DNA from: Streptosporangium album
GTDB taxonomy: Bacteria; Actinomycetota; Actinomycetes; Streptosporangiales; Streptosporangiaceae
NCBI RefSeq assembly: GCF_014203795.1
Contig: NZ_JACHJU010000001.1
Span: 3,162,001 to 3,226,000 of the forward strand
Direction: 5' to 3'
Length of the DNA: 64,000 bases
Position numbers and translations under genes: made by a program. Positions 25,566 to 34,610 of the stretch are shown in pieces. Below the pieces are notes generated by a model. That model searched no databases, was not told where the DNA came from, and saw only the letters and a list, made by a program, of their open reading frames with translations. The stretch's first letter is position 1. The number at the start of each line of letters is the position of its first letter.

Positions 25566-26834
25566 TTATGAGGATGAAATCTCTCGCCGTACATCTGCTC
25601 CCAAGGCCTGCATGCGCTCGGCCAGATATGAGTGGCCGCGGTCGATGAGATAACCGGATTCGATGACGGTCTCCCCCTCGGCGGCGAGACCGGCAAGAAC
25701 CAGGGCGATTCCGGAACGGAGATCGTGCGCGGTCACCTCGGTTCCGGTCAGTGGAGTTGCGCCACGGACGACGGCGCTGTTCTCCTTGACCTCGATGTCG
25801 GCGCCCATCTTGTTCAGCTCGGAGGCCAGGGCGAACCGGCCGTCGAAGATGCGCTCGTGGATGTAGCTGGCGCCGTCGGCGAGGCAGGCGACCGTCATGA
25901 TCGGTGACTGCAGGTCGGTGGCGAAGCCGGGATAGGTGTCGGTGATGACGTTGATCGGGCGCAGCGGGCGATCCCGGCGCACGTGGAGCACCGCGCCGTG
26001 GTCGGCGAACTCGACCCCCATCTGCTCCAGCTTGTAGCGGACCACGCCGAGGTGGTCCAGGTCGGCGCCGACCAGGTTGACCTCGCCACCGGTGACCGCC
26101 GCGGCCATGGCGAACACGCCCGCGTCGAGACGGTCGGGCATCACGGTGTGTTCGACGGCCTGGAGCTCCTCCACGCCCTCCACGGTGATGAACCCGGTGC
26201 CCCCGCCGCTGATCTTCGCGCCCATCCGGGTCAGCATCTCGATCACGTCGAGGACCTCGGGCTCCAGCGCCGCGTTCTCGATCACGGTGGTGCCGCGCCC
26301 GATGGCGGCCGCCATGATCAGGTTCTCGGTGCCGGTGTGCGAGGGGGTGTCCAGGTACAGCGTGGCGCCGGTGAAGCCGGCGGTCTTGACGTGGATGACG
26401 GCGTCGCCCTCGTCCACGATCGCGCCGAGACGCTTGTAGCCCAGGTAGTGGAAGTCAAGGTTGCGGCTGCCCAGGTTGCAGCCGCCCACGCCCTCGATGA
26501 TCGCCTCACCGAGGCGGTGCAGCAGTGCGGGCACGAAGAGCACGGAGCCGCGGAAGCGGCGGGCGATCTCGGCGGGCAGCACCGGGCTCTTCAACTGGGA
26601 GGCGTCGATCACCAAGGTGCGCTCGGACTCATGAAGCTCGACTCTGGCGCCGATCGCCTCGGCCAGCTCGACTGCGCGGCGCACGTCCTCGATGATCGGA
26701 ACATTGCGCAGCACCGTGCGGCCCTTGGCCGCCAGGAGTGCCGCACCGATCATGGGCAGCACGGCGTTTTTGGCACCCTGGATGAAGGCGGTTCCACGGA
26801 GTGGGTTGCCACCGCGCACGCGGTAACGGACCAT
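25566..26834 (-). CDS. UDP-N-acetylglucosamine 1-carboxyvinyltransferase (MurA type)
   Basis: A 422-residue EPT/RTPC-fold enzyme that transfers enolpyruvate from PEP to UDP-GlcNAc, the first committed step of peptidoglycan synthesis. K22 and N23 lie in GAKNAVLP, the catalytic cysteine is C119 in GVGGCNLGSRNLDFH, and the substrate-closing segment reads YPGFATDLQ. Full-length for the family. The fosfomycin-target cysteine is kept. The N-terminus differs from the common actinomycete MurA I remember, so this could be a second paralogue; I therefore leave the symbol blank. It is monocistronic, with about 220 bases upstream. Confidence 0.9.
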   Translation of the reverse strand: MVRYRVRGGNPLRGTAFIQGAKNAVLPMIGAALLAAKGRTVLRNVPIIEDVRRAVELAEAIGARVELHESERTLVIDASQLKSPVLPAEIARRFRGSVLFVPALLHRLGEAIIEGVGGCNLGSRNLDFHYLGYKRLGAIVDEGDAVIHVKTAGFTGATLYLDTPSHTGTENLIMAAAIGRGTTVIENAALEPEVLDVIEMLTRMGAKISGGGTGFITVEGVEELQAVEHTVMPDRLDAGVFAMAAAVTGGEVNLVGADLDHLGVVRYKLEQMGVEFADHGAVLHVRRDRPLRPINVITDTYPGFATDLQSPIMTVACLADGASYIHERIFDGRFALASELNKMGADIEVKENSAVVRGATPLTGTEVTAHDLRSGIALVLAGLAAEGETVIESGYLIDRGHSYLAERMQALGADVRREISSS

Positions 26835-27055
26835 GCGTCATGCTCCTCGGGGAAGGGGAATCGGAGATTTGGGGTGACTCGAAAACGAGTGGCGGCAGCC
26901 AGAGGGGTTGTCGGCCAACAGTAGTCGCTGGGTGTCCCTGAACCGGCCACTTCGGGTGCCAATTACCCCATAGGTCACTGATCACTCTGAGGCTTGTGAG
27001 CCTCCACACAATGGTCCCGCACCGTTCGACGATCCGGCGCGAAGAGGCGGCGTTC
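26835..27055. other. 221-base interval upstream of the MurA-type gene
   Basis: No supported gene. It separates the small membrane protein gene from the MurA-type gene on the minus strand and should hold the latter's promoter. A GGGGAAGGGG purine block at about 26838-26847 is near the expected ribosome-binding position for the MurA start. No hairpin of note. Confidence 0.5.
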
Positions 27056-27295
27056 TCACGCGGCCCGGATCCCTCTGTCCGCGGGGACGAGCGGTGAGGC
27101 GGCCGACAGGAGATTGTCGGCCCGTTGGTCGACGGAACGGGTGACGACCTGCTGGCCGTACCCGAAGGCCAGGGCCCACACCAGGATGGCGGGCTGGGAG
27201 CCGAGCCCCGGGAAACCGGGGACGGAGCCGGAGTTCAGGATCAGCGGTCCCAGCACGGAGGTGGCCACCACGCTCAGCACGATCAGGCTCAGCAT
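27056..27295 (-). CDS. Small membrane protein of unknown function
   Basis: A 79-residue protein with a hydrophobic helix at residues 1-20, a Gly/Pro loop (SVPGFPGLGSQ) and a second hydrophobic helix with PAILVWALAFGYGQQ leading into a charged cytoplasmic tail QRADNLLSAA. I chose the ATG at 27295 because GGAG lies at a suitable distance; a GTG six bases upstream is open too. The FGYGQQ..TR..DQRA pattern looks like a conserved membrane module I have seen at the ends of larger actinomycete proteins, but I cannot name it. It lies downstream of purD in the same direction. Confidence 0.55.
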   Translation of the reverse strand: MLSLIVLSVVATSVLGPLILNSGSVPGFPGLGSQPAILVWALAFGYGQQVVTRSVDQRADNLLSAASPLVPADRGIRAA

Positions 27296-27373
27296 GACCA
27301 CTCCGCCTGTCGCCGATCCGTTCTGGGAATGCCGGCTGGTCGAGCGCCATCGTTCCTCCGTGGGGGCGGAGCG

Positions 27374-27402
27374 GCCGGGGACGGACGGAGACTGCCCCCG
27401 GC
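27374..27402 (-). terminator. Weak hairpin downstream of purD
   Basis: A 7-bp G+C stem (27374-27380 with 27396-27402) encloses a 15-base loop, 25 bases beyond the purD stop on the minus strand. Confidence 0.35.
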
Positions 27403-27426
27403 TTATCGCGGCATGCCGATCAGACG

Positions 27427-28725
27427 CTACGCGTCACGCGTTCCGTGTGACGCCGCGTGTGCGGCAGGGGAGTCTCCGGGGCCTGTCCCGGAGAGCATGG
27501 TGCCTCCTGCGATGTCCGTGCGGTGGTGCGAGCCGCGCATCCGGATGCGGCCGACTCCCTCGTAGGCGGCCGTGCGAGCCGCGGCCATGTCGGGGCCGGT
27601 GCCGACCACGCTGAGCACCCGCCCGCCGGCGGAGACGGTCCGATCGCCGTCGGACGCGGTCCCCGAATGCAGCACGTAGGCGTCGCCGCCGACCTCGGAG
27701 AGTCCCTCGATGACGTCGCCCTTGACGGGGTCGGCCGGGTAGTTCTCGGCCGCGACCACCACGGTCACCGCGGCGCCTGCGCGCCAGGACAGCGGCCCGA
27801 ACCCGGCGAGCGCCCCGTCCGCGCAGGCCAGTAGCAGGCCCCCGAGCGGCGTCTCCAGCCGGTCCAGCACGACCTGGGTCTCCGGGTCGCCGAACCGCGC
27901 GTTGAACTCGATCACCTTCGGCCCCCGCGCGGTGAGGGCCAGTCCCACGAAGAGCACGCCGGTGTACGGCGTGCCGCGCCTGGCCAGCTCGGTCACGGTC
28001 GGGATGACGGTCTCGGCCATCACCCGGCGGGTGAGATCCTCGGGCGCCCACGGCAGCGGCGTGTAGGCGCCCATGCCGCCGGTGTTGGGGCCCTTGTCGC
28101 CGTCGTAGGCGCGCTTGTGGTCCTGGGCGGGCTGGAGCGGCACGGCCGTGGACCCGTCGCAGAGCGCGAACAGCGACACCTCGGGACCGTCGAGGAACTC
28201 CTCGATGACGACCCGCTCGCACGACGCGGCGTGTCTGAGCGCCTCATCCCGGTCGTCGGTCACCACCACGCCCTTGCCCGCGGCCAGTCCGTCGTCCTTG
28301 ACCACGTACGGGGTGCCGAACTCCGCCAGCGCCGCGGTGGCCTCCTCGGGCGTGACACACGTGCGCGACCGTGCGGTGGGGACTCCCGCAGCGAGCATGA
28401 CGTCCTTGGCGAACGCCTTGGAGCCCTCGATCCGGGACGCCTCCGCGGACGGCCCGAAGCATGGGATGCCCGCCGCCCTGACCGCGTCCGCGACCCCGGC
28501 GACCAGTGGCGCCTCGGGGCCGACCACGACCAGGTCGACCTCCAGCTCCGTGGCCAGCCGGCTGACCGCCACGGGGTCGGTCGGGATCACCGGATGCAAG
28601 GTCGCGACCTGTGCGATACCGGCGTTGCCGGGAGCACAGTGAACATCGGTGACCTGGGAGTCTGCTGCCAGTGACCGGCACAGGGCATGCTCACGCCCGC
28701 CGGATCCAATCACAAGAACGCGCAC
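27427..28725 (-). CDS. purD: Phosphoribosylamine--glycine ligase
   Basis: A 432-residue ATP-grasp enzyme joining glycine to 5-phosphoribosylamine in purine synthesis. Landmarks are the start VLVIGSGGREHAL, GPEAPLVAGVAD, the central ATP-grasp KDDGLAAGKGVVV, HKRAYDGDKGPNTGGMGAY, and the metal/substrate segment FNARFGDPETQV. The conserved family ending GRIRMRGSHHRTDIA is followed by an unusual extra 25 residues rich in Ser, Gly and Ala. It is not in a cluster with other early pur genes. Confidence 0.96.
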   Translation of the reverse strand: MRVLVIGSGGREHALCRSLAADSQVTDVHCAPGNAGIAQVATLHPVIPTDPVAVSRLATELEVDLVVVGPEAPLVAGVADAVRAAGIPCFGPSAEASRIEGSKAFAKDVMLAAGVPTARSRTCVTPEEATAALAEFGTPYVVKDDGLAAGKGVVVTDDRDEALRHAASCERVVIEEFLDGPEVSLFALCDGSTAVPLQPAQDHKRAYDGDKGPNTGGMGAYTPLPWAPEDLTRRVMAETVIPTVTELARRGTPYTGVLFVGLALTARGPKVIEFNARFGDPETQVVLDRLETPLGGLLLACADGALAGFGPLSWRAGAAVTVVVAAENYPADPVKGDVIEGLSEVGGDAYVLHSGTASDGDRTVSAGGRVLSVVGTGPDMAAARTAAYEGVGRIRMRGSHHRTDIAGGTMLSGTGPGDSPAAHAASHGTRDA

Positions 28726-29120
28726 GTGCGAGAGCCTATCGGCCCTCGCCCCGCCGTCCGTCCACAGGCTGTGGACGGCGCTCCCTCGCGAGCCGCCCGC
28801 ACGCCGGTGTGACGAGCGTTGCCGTAAAGGACGGGTGAATTCCGTCAGGTTCTGGATGATCCCTCATCGAAGGTGAGAGTAAGCTGGGGACATGCTAGAT
28901 CTGTGCTAGGTTTGGTTGGCTATGCCTGTCTCTTGCTGATTGGAGGTGGTTGGGGATGTCCTCTGGCGATCCCAGCAGTACGTGCCGCGCACGCCTTCTG
29001 TGCGCACCCTCCCACCACTCCGGATCAGTGCCCGACCGGACTCCGCGCGCATTCCCCTTCGAACCGAGGTGACATCGCGTCGCGCGCGGACGCTGCCAGG
29101 CCGGGCGGGAAAGGCTCGCC
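28726..29120. other. 395-base interval upstream of corA with a possible short leader ORF
   Basis: No firm gene. The interval between divergent purD and corA is less G+C-rich than its surroundings around 28860-28950 and contains a TGCTAGGTT-type extended -10 candidate (TAGGTT at 28907-28912). A 38-codon plus-strand frame runs from ATG 28956 to TGA 29072, with GGAGG at 28942-28946 at good distance. It could be a leader peptide for corA, but its composition is not clearly coding. Confidence 0.45.
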
Positions 29121-30239
29121 ATGCGCTCCTCGCTCCTTTTTCCTCGCATCAAGCACGCGCGGATCGTCCGTGCTCCGCACGCTCCCGCCGTCCCCGTCCG
29201 TGACCGTATGAACGGTGTCTGCGTCCCTCCGAGCGACTCGCTCGTCGAATACGCCGCCTACATCGACGGCAAGAAGATCGAGGCCATGGGCATCCCGGAC
29301 GCCCTGGAGCTCGTCCGCGCGCACAATGCGGCAGAGGAGCAGGGCAACGCCTTCGTCTGGGTCGGCCTGCATGAACCCGACGCCCCCGAGGTCGAGTGGC
29401 TGGCGGAGGTCTTCGCCCTGCACCCGCTCGCCGTCGAGGACGCCGTCAAGGCTCACCAGCGACCCAAGGTCGAACGTTACGGCGACTCCCTGTTCATGGT
29501 CCTGAAGACCGTCGCCTACATCGACCACGACGTGCTGACCGCCACCAGCGAGATCATCGGAACCGGCGAGATCATGGTGTTCGTCGGGCCCGACTTCGTG
29601 GTGACCGTACGGCACGGCGAATACTGCCCGCTGTCGGAGGTGCGTGAGCGTCTGGAGGACAAGCCCGAGCTCCTGCGCCGGGGTCCGACCGGAGTGCTGC
29701 ACGCGATCGCCGACCACGTCGTGGACAGATACCTCTGTGTGGCCGACCTGATGCAGACCGAGCTGGAGGACGTCGAGGCGATGGTCTTCGCCGACGTCAG
29801 CGCCCGTGACATCGGCCGGATCTACAATCTCAAGCGCGAGATGATCGAGATGAAGCGGTCCGTCACCCCGCTCCAGTCGCCCATGTCGACGCTGGCCCAG
29901 CGCCGGATGATCCCCTCGGAGATGCGCGAGTACTTCCGCGACGTCGTCGACCACCTGGCCCGGGTCTGCGAGCAGGTCGAGTCGTCCAACGAGCTCAGCA
30001 ACTCCATCCTGCAGGCGGCGCTGGCCCGCTCCAACGCGCTCGCCAACGAGGACATGCGGAAGATCTCCTCGTGGGTCGCCATCATGGCCGTGCCCACGAT
30101 GATCGCCGGGATCTACGGCATGAACTTCGAGCACATGCCCGAGCTCGACTCCATCTTCGGCTACCCCGTGGTGATCGGCGTGATGGTGATCGCCTGCTCG
30201 CTGCTCTACCGGGGTTTCCGCCGCAACGGCTGGATGTGA
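29121..30239 (+). CDS. corA: CorA-family magnesium/cobalt transport protein
   Basis: A 372-residue CorA/MIT channel. The cytoplasmic N-terminal funnel domain runs to about residue 300 and includes HPLAVEDAVKAHQRPKVERY, a well-conserved block. Two transmembrane helices follow at the C-terminus; the first ends in the signature GIYGMNFEHMPE, and the protein ends after the second with a short basic tail. It forms a pentameric Mg2+ uptake channel. GGAAAGG lies seven bases before the ATG at 29121; an internal ATG at 29208 would remove a basic, weakly conserved leader and is an alternative. A hairpin directly follows the stop. Confidence 0.95.
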   Translation: MRSSLLFPRIKHARIVRAPHAPAVPVRDRMNGVCVPPSDSLVEYAAYIDGKKIEAMGIPDALELVRAHNAAEEQGNAFVWVGLHEPDAPEVEWLAEVFALHPLAVEDAVKAHQRPKVERYGDSLFMVLKTVAYIDHDVLTATSEIIGTGEIMVFVGPDFVVTVRHGEYCPLSEVRERLEDKPELLRRGPTGVLHAIADHVVDRYLCVADLMQTELEDVEAMVFADVSARDIGRIYNLKREMIEMKRSVTPLQSPMSTLAQRRMIPSEMREYFRDVVDHLARVCEQVESSNELSNSILQAALARSNALANEDMRKISSWVAIMAVPTMIAGIYGMNFEHMPELDSIFGYPVVIGVMVIACSLLYRGFRRNGWM

Positions 30240-30242
30240 CCG

Positions 30243-30261
30243 CCGGGCTCCGTGAGCCCGG
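30243..30261 (+). terminator. Hairpin directly after corA
   Basis: A perfect 8-bp stem (30243-30250 with 30254-30261) has a 3-base loop and starts four bases after the corA stop. Confidence 0.55.
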
Positions 30262-30400
30262 ACATCGACTTCTCCTCACCGCGTGCGGCGCCGACCACGC
30301 TCTCCAGCCGACCACGCTCTCCATGGGGAAAACGCCCTGTACCCGGGGCAGGTGGGCGGAGAGGCTCACGGAGACTCCGGGGCTGTTCCCCGTCCCGCGC

Positions 30401-31315
30401 TCAGCGCATGGGGGTGGCGGGCGCGGGGACGCGCATCCCCCGGTCGGCCCAGAGCGCGCGCATCCGGTCGGGGTAGTCGGTGACCACCCCGGCCACCCCG
30501 AGGTCCAGCAGCTCGGCGGCCCGCTCGGGCGCGTTGACGGTCCAGGGGACCAGCGGCAGCTCGGCCTTCTCGGCCCGGCGCGCCAGCTCCTCCTCCATCA
30601 GGACATGATCCGGAGACAGGGTGGTGCCCCCGGCCGCCACGGCGGCGGCGGGAAGGTCGCCGTCGAAGTCCTCAAGTCGCAGGCCGTTCAGCCACGCGCT
30701 GTCCATGGTGGCGCGCTCGATCAGGGCGTACCGCTGGGTCGCGGGGGACAGGGAGCGGGCGATGTCGAGAATCCGCCAGTCGAAGCTGAGGATCGCCGCC
30801 CCGCCGAGCCGGTGATGCCGGTCGAGCTCGGCGATCACCATCTCGGTGAACTCGCGCGGGTCGGCGCTGAGCTCCGGCCTCGTCGGATCGGACTTGAGCT
30901 CCACGTGCAGCCGCACGCCGTCGGCGCCGTAGGCGTCCACCAGCCCCAGCACCGCTCCGAGGGTGGGCATCCGGGTGTTGGGCATCGGCGTCTGGGTCCC
31001 GGCGAAACGGTCCTCGGGATGGCGCGGCAGCCGTATCCCGCACTCAAGGGTGCGCAACTGCGCCAGGGTGAGCTCACCGACGGGCCTGCCCACGTAAGGG
31101 AAGAGCGGATCGCCGTGACGGACCGGCCGGGTGTCGGCGCTCGTCACCGCCGACACCGTGAGGTCGTGGGTGAGGACCAGCCGGCGGTCGGCCGTCAGCG
31201 CGACATCGAGCTCCAGCGCGTCGACACCCAGTTCGAGGGCGTGGGCGAAGCCGGGCAGGGTGTTCTCCGGGCGGAGCCCGCGGGCTCCGCGGTGACCATG
31301 AATCTCGGCATGCAC
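30401..31315 (-). CDS. Glycerophosphodiester phosphodiesterase family protein
   Basis: A 304-residue GDPD-type TIM barrel. It starts with the signature HGHRGARGLRPENT, with both catalytic-type histidines and the metal-binding glutamate. LELDVALTADRRLVLTHD follows near residue 35, HVELKSD near 137 and a late VPWTVN segment. No signal peptide, so it is cytoplasmic. Family members hydrolyse glycerophosphodiesters to glycerol 3-phosphate and an alcohol. It is convergent with corA and separated from purA by a short gap. Confidence 0.93.
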   Translation of the reverse strand: MHAEIHGHRGARGLRPENTLPGFAHALELGVDALELDVALTADRRLVLTHDLTVSAVTSADTRPVRHGDPLFPYVGRPVGELTLAQLRTLECGIRLPRHPEDRFAGTQTPMPNTRMPTLGAVLGLVDAYGADGVRLHVELKSDPTRPELSADPREFTEMVIAELDRHHRLGGAAILSFDWRILDIARSLSPATQRYALIERATMDSAWLNGLRLEDFDGDLPAAAVAAGGTTLSPDHVLMEEELARRAEKAELPLVPWTVNAPERAAELLDLGVAGVVTDYPDRMRALWADRGMRVPAPATPMR

Positions 31316-31402
31316 GGAAGGGACCTTACCGACCCGGTGTCCCGATCTCTCGGTACGGCTCGCCCCCGGAAGACAACAGACGCGAGCCGTACGGGGAGGA
31401 AT

Positions 31403-32686
31403 CTAGATCATCGAGTGGATCTGGAGCGTCTGGGTGCGGCCGGGACCGACGCCGACGGCGGAGATCCGGGCGCCGCTCATCTCCTCCAGGGCCTTCACAT
31501 ACGCCCGCGCGTTGGCGGGCAGGTCCTCGAAGGACGTGGCGCCGGAGATGTCCTCCTGCCAGCCGGGGAACTCCTCGTACACCGGCTTGGCGTGGTGGAA
31601 GTCGGTCTGGGTCATCGGGATCTCGTCATGGCGGACGCCGTCCACCTCGTAGGCGACGCAGACCGGGATCTTCTCCAGACCGGACAGCACGTCGAGCTTG
31701 GTGAGGAAGAAGTCGGTGATGCCGTTGACCCGGCTGGCATAGCGGGCGATCACCGCGTCGAACCAGCCGCAACGGCGGTTGCGGCCGGTGGTCACGCCGT
31801 ACTCACCACCGGTGGTGCGCAGCCAGTCGCCCATCTCGTCGGTGAGCTCGGTCGGGAACGGGCCGGAGCCGACACGGGTGGTGTAGGCCTTGAGGATGCC
31901 GATCACACCGGTCAGCCGGGTCGGCGGGATGCCGGAGCCGGAGCAGGCGCCGCCACTCGTCGGAGAGGAGGAGGTGACGAACGGGTAGGTGCCGTGGTCG
32001 ATGTCGAGCAGGTTGCCCTGACCGCCCTCCAGCAGCACGACCTTGTCCGCGTCCAGGGCCTTGTTCAGGATCAGCGCGGTGTCGGCGATGTGCGGCGTGA
32101 GGCGCTCGGCGTAGCCGAGATACTCCTCCAGCACCTTCTCCGCCTCGATCGCCCGGCGGTTGTAGATCTTGGTGAGGATCTGGTTCTTCTCGTTGAGGGC
32201 GACCTCGATCTTCTTGCGCAGGATGCCCGGGTCCAGCAGGTCCTGGACGCGCACACCCATCCGGTAGATCTTGTCACCGTAGGCGGGGCCGATACCCCGG
32301 CCGGTGGTGCCGATCTTGGCCTTGCCGAGGTAGCGCTCGCTGACCTTGTCGAGGGCCTTGTGGTGGGGCATGATCAGGTGCGCGTTGGCCGAGATCAGCA
32401 GGCGCTCGGAGGAGACCCCGCGGGCCGCCAGGCCGTCGATCTCGCTCAGCAGCACGCCCGGGTCGATGACGACGCCGTTGCCGATCACCGGTACGACGTT
32501 CGGAGACAGCACGCCGGTCGGAAGCAGGTGCAACGCGTACTTCTGGTCGCCGATGACGACCGTGTGGCCCGCATTGTTTCCGCCCTGGTATCTGACGACG
32601 TAGTCGACCTTGTCGCCAAGTAGGTCGGTCGCCTTACCCTTGCCCTCATCGCCCCACTGGGCACCCACGAGAACGACAGCCGGCAT
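31403..32686 (-). CDS. purA: Adenylosuccinate synthetase
   Basis: A 427-residue GTP-dependent enzyme converting IMP and aspartate to adenylosuccinate. Landmarks are the P-loop-like [14 protein letters not shown] at the N-terminus, [55 protein letters not shown] and the GTP-binding [15 protein letters not shown]. The ATG at 32686 has a GGGAG ribosome-binding site and gives the usual family length; the open frame back to 32773 is not coding. Only 28 bases separate the ATG from a hairpin with a T-run, so transcription attenuation is possible. Confidence 0.97.
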   Translation of the reverse strand: MPAVVLVGAQWGDEGKGKATDLLGDKVDYVVRYQGGNNAGHTVVIGDQKYALHLLPTGVLSPNVVPVIGNGVVIDPGVLLSEIDGLAARGVSSERLLISANAHLIMPHHKALDKVSERYLGKAKIGTTGRGIGPAYGDKIYRMGVRVQDLLDPGILRKKIEVALNEKNQILTKIYNRRAIEAEKVLEEYLGYAERLTPHIADTALILNKALDADKVVLLEGGQGNLLDIDHGTYPFVTSSSPTSGGACSGSGIPPTRLTGVIGILKAYTTRVGSGPFPTELTDEMGDWLRTTGGEYGVTTGRNRRCGWFDAVIARYASRVNGITDFFLTKLDVLSGLEKIPVCVAYEVDGVRHDEIPMTQTDFHHAKPVYEEFPGWQEDISGATSFEDLPANARAYVKALEEMSGARISAVGVGPGRTQTLQIHSMI

Positions 32687-32701
32687 CGTTAGTCTCCCAC
32701 C

Positions 32702-32738
32702 ACAAAAACGAAAACCCCTGACGCAATCGCGACAGGGG
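32702..32738 (-). terminator. Hairpin with T-run just before purA (terminator or attenuator)
   Basis: On the minus strand a CCCCTG/CAGGGG stem (32733-32738 with 32715-32720) and 12-base loop are followed directly by TTTTCGTTTTT. This is a classic intrinsic terminator, unusual for this genome, where terminators lack T-runs. It ends only about 16 bases before the purA start codon. It could end the DUF3151 transcript or regulate purA by attenuation. Confidence 0.75.
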
Positions 32739-32814
32739 CTCTTGCGTGGAGAGAATACCCGACCGAGTGACATATGGGGGATCTCCCGCCCCCCGGGAGA
32801 GAGATCCCGGCAGT

Positions 32815-33237
32815 TCAGCGGCCGATCAGCTCCTCAGCGGCCTCGGCGCTGGAGTCCTTCAGGAACTGGAAGCAGCGTTCGGCCTCGTCCTTCTCCCCGA
32901 TGGCCTGGGCGGCGCGGGCCAGTGCGTGGAGGCAGCGCAGGAAACCGCGGTTGGGCTCGTGTTCCCAGGGGATCGGGCCGTGTCCCTTCCATCCCGCACG
33001 GCGCAGCTGGTCGAGACCGCGGTGATAGCCGGTGCGGGCGAACGCGTACGACGTCACGGCGTGTCCGTTCGCGAAGTATTCGTCCGCGAGCGCGGCCCAG
33101 GCGGCGGGGTAGCCCGGGAAGCGTGCGGCGACATCGGATGCCTGGGCGCTGGATTCCAGTGCCTCTCGGGCCTCGGGAAGGTCAGGCAGCCGGGTGGGCG
33201 GCGGGCCGGCGAGGAGGTTCTCGTGCGATTCCGTCAT
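32815..33237 (-). CDS. DUF3151 family protein
   Basis: A 140-residue mostly helical protein of the actinobacterial DUF3151 family, ending in the tetratricopeptide-like helices [18 protein letters not shown] and [20 protein letters not shown] central [38 protein letters not shown] region is the conserved core. The function is unknown. Its position between fba and purA is, as far as I recall, widely conserved in actinobacteria. No membrane segment or signal peptide. Confidence 0.88.
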   Translation of the reverse strand: MTESHENLLAGPPPTRLPDLPEAREALESSAQASDVAARFPGYPAAWAALADEYFANGHAVTSYAFARTGYHRGLDQLRRAGWKGHGPIPWEHEPNRGFLRCLHALARAAQAIGEKDEAERCFQFLKDSSAEAAEELIGR

Positions 33238-33367
33238 GGCTAGTGAGCGTACTTGCTGAGTTTGCCCGGCAGGGGAGTCGCTCCGCTCTTATCGCCGGGC
33301 TGTTTCAGACGGTCAAGGTCTGGCCGCCGTCTCTCCCGCCGGGAGCGGCGAGATGACGGCGGCCGTT

Positions 33368-33413
33368 CCCGGCCGCCTGCCCCCGGAAGACGGTCCGGGG
33401 ACAGGCGGCCGGG
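33368..33413 (-). terminator. Strong hairpin after fba
   Basis: Twenty-base arms (33368-33387 and 33394-33413) pair with a single mismatch around a 6-base loop, 7 bases beyond the fba stop on the minus strand. Confidence 0.75.
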
Positions 33414-33420
33414 ACTCGGA

Positions 33421-34443
33421 TCAGGTGAGCCTGGTGCCGGCCGACTTCAGGTGCCGGCACGCCTCGACGACCCGGTCCGCCATCGAGGTCTCGGCGGCCT
33501 TGCCGTACGAGCGGGGGTCGTAGGCCTTCTTGTTGCCCACGTCGCCGTCCACCTTGAGCACGCCGTCGTAGTTCTTGAACATGTGGTCGGCGATCGGGCG
33601 GGTGAAGGCGTACTGCGTGTCGGTGTCGATGTTCATCTTCACCACGCCGTAGGAGATGGCCTCGTGGATCTCCTCCAGCAGCGAGCCGGAGCCGCCGTGG
33701 AAGACGAGGTCGAAGGGCTTCTCCTTGCCGTACTTCGCGCCCACCGCCTCCTGGATCTCCTTCAGCACACTCGGGCGGAGCTTGACGTGTCCCGGCTTGT
33801 AGACGCCGTGCACGTTGCCGAAGGTCGCCGCGAGCATGTAGCGGCCCCGCTCCCCGAGTCCCAGCGCCTCGGCGGTCGCGAGGGCGTCGTCGGCGGTGGT
33901 GTAGAGCTTCTCGTTGATCTCACCGACGACGCCGTCCTCCTCGCCGCCGACCACGCCGATCTCCACTTCCAGGATGATCTTGGCGCGGGCGCACTTCTCC
34001 AGGAGCTCCCCGGCGATCTGGAGGTTCTCCTCCAGAGGTACGGCGGAGCCGTCCCACATGTGCGACTGGAACAGCGGGTCCTGGCCGCGCGCCACCCGCT
34101 CAAGCGAGATGTCGATCAAAGGGCGGACGAAGCCGTCGAGCTTGTCCTTCGGACAGTGGTCGGTGTGCAGCGCGACCGTCACGGGGTATTTGGCCGCGAC
34201 GACGCGGGCGTACTCCGCCAGAGCCGTCGCGCCGGTCACCATGTCCTTGACGGTGCTGCCGGACAGGAACTCGGCTCCGCCGGTCGACACCTGGACGATG
34301 CCGTCGCTCTCAGCCTCGGCGAACCCTCTTAGCGCGGCGTTGAGCGTCTGGGACGAGGTAACATTGATCGCCGGATAGGCGAATTCGTTCGCCTTGGCCC
34401 GATCGAGCATCTCGGCGTAGACCTCTGGGGTCGCGATAGGCAT
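33421..34443 (-). CDS. fba: Class II fructose-bisphosphate aldolase
   Basis: A 340-residue zinc-dependent aldolase of glycolysis and gluconeogenesis. Landmarks are YPAINVTSSQT, the zinc-site segment VALHTDHCPKD, SHMWDGSAVPLEEN, LEVEIGVVGGEEDG, ATFGNVHGVYKPGHV, FHGGSGS and KMNIDTDTQYAFT. The ATG at 34443 has GGGAG nine bases upstream and gives the typical length; an ATG three codons earlier is too close to that site. It is monocistronic, with a strong terminator after it and a divergent DedA gene upstream. Confidence 0.97.
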   Translation of the reverse strand: MPIATPEVYAEMLDRAKANEFAYPAINVTSSQTLNAALRGFAEAESDGIVQVSTGGAEFLSGSTVKDMVTGATALAEYARVVAAKYPVTVALHTDHCPKDKLDGFVRPLIDISLERVARGQDPLFQSHMWDGSAVPLEENLQIAGELLEKCARAKIILEVEIGVVGGEEDGVVGEINEKLYTTADDALATAEALGLGERGRYMLAATFGNVHGVYKPGHVKLRPSVLKEIQEAVGAKYGKEKPFDLVFHGGSGSLLEEIHEAISYGVVKMNIDTDTQYAFTRPIADHMFKNYDGVLKVDGDVGNKKAYDPRSYGKAAETSMADRVVEACRHLKSAGTRLT

Positions 34444-34610
34444 CGGTGTCATCTCCCTAGAGACGGCTGTGAGCGGCTGGCGCGGGACTCCTGACGACAT
34501 AGCCCGTCGGCCAGTATTCCGGGTTCCTTCCCGGCCGGATAGCTCCGTCACCACTTCTGCCGGTGCAATCTCTCGGCCTGGGGTCCCCATCGCCGGTAGG
34601 CTTCACGCTG

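Noticed and set aside
27374..27402. Riboswitch downstream of purD
   Set aside because: Only one 7-bp hairpin is visible, with no conserved aptamer-like core and no gene whose leader it would form at a fitting distance.
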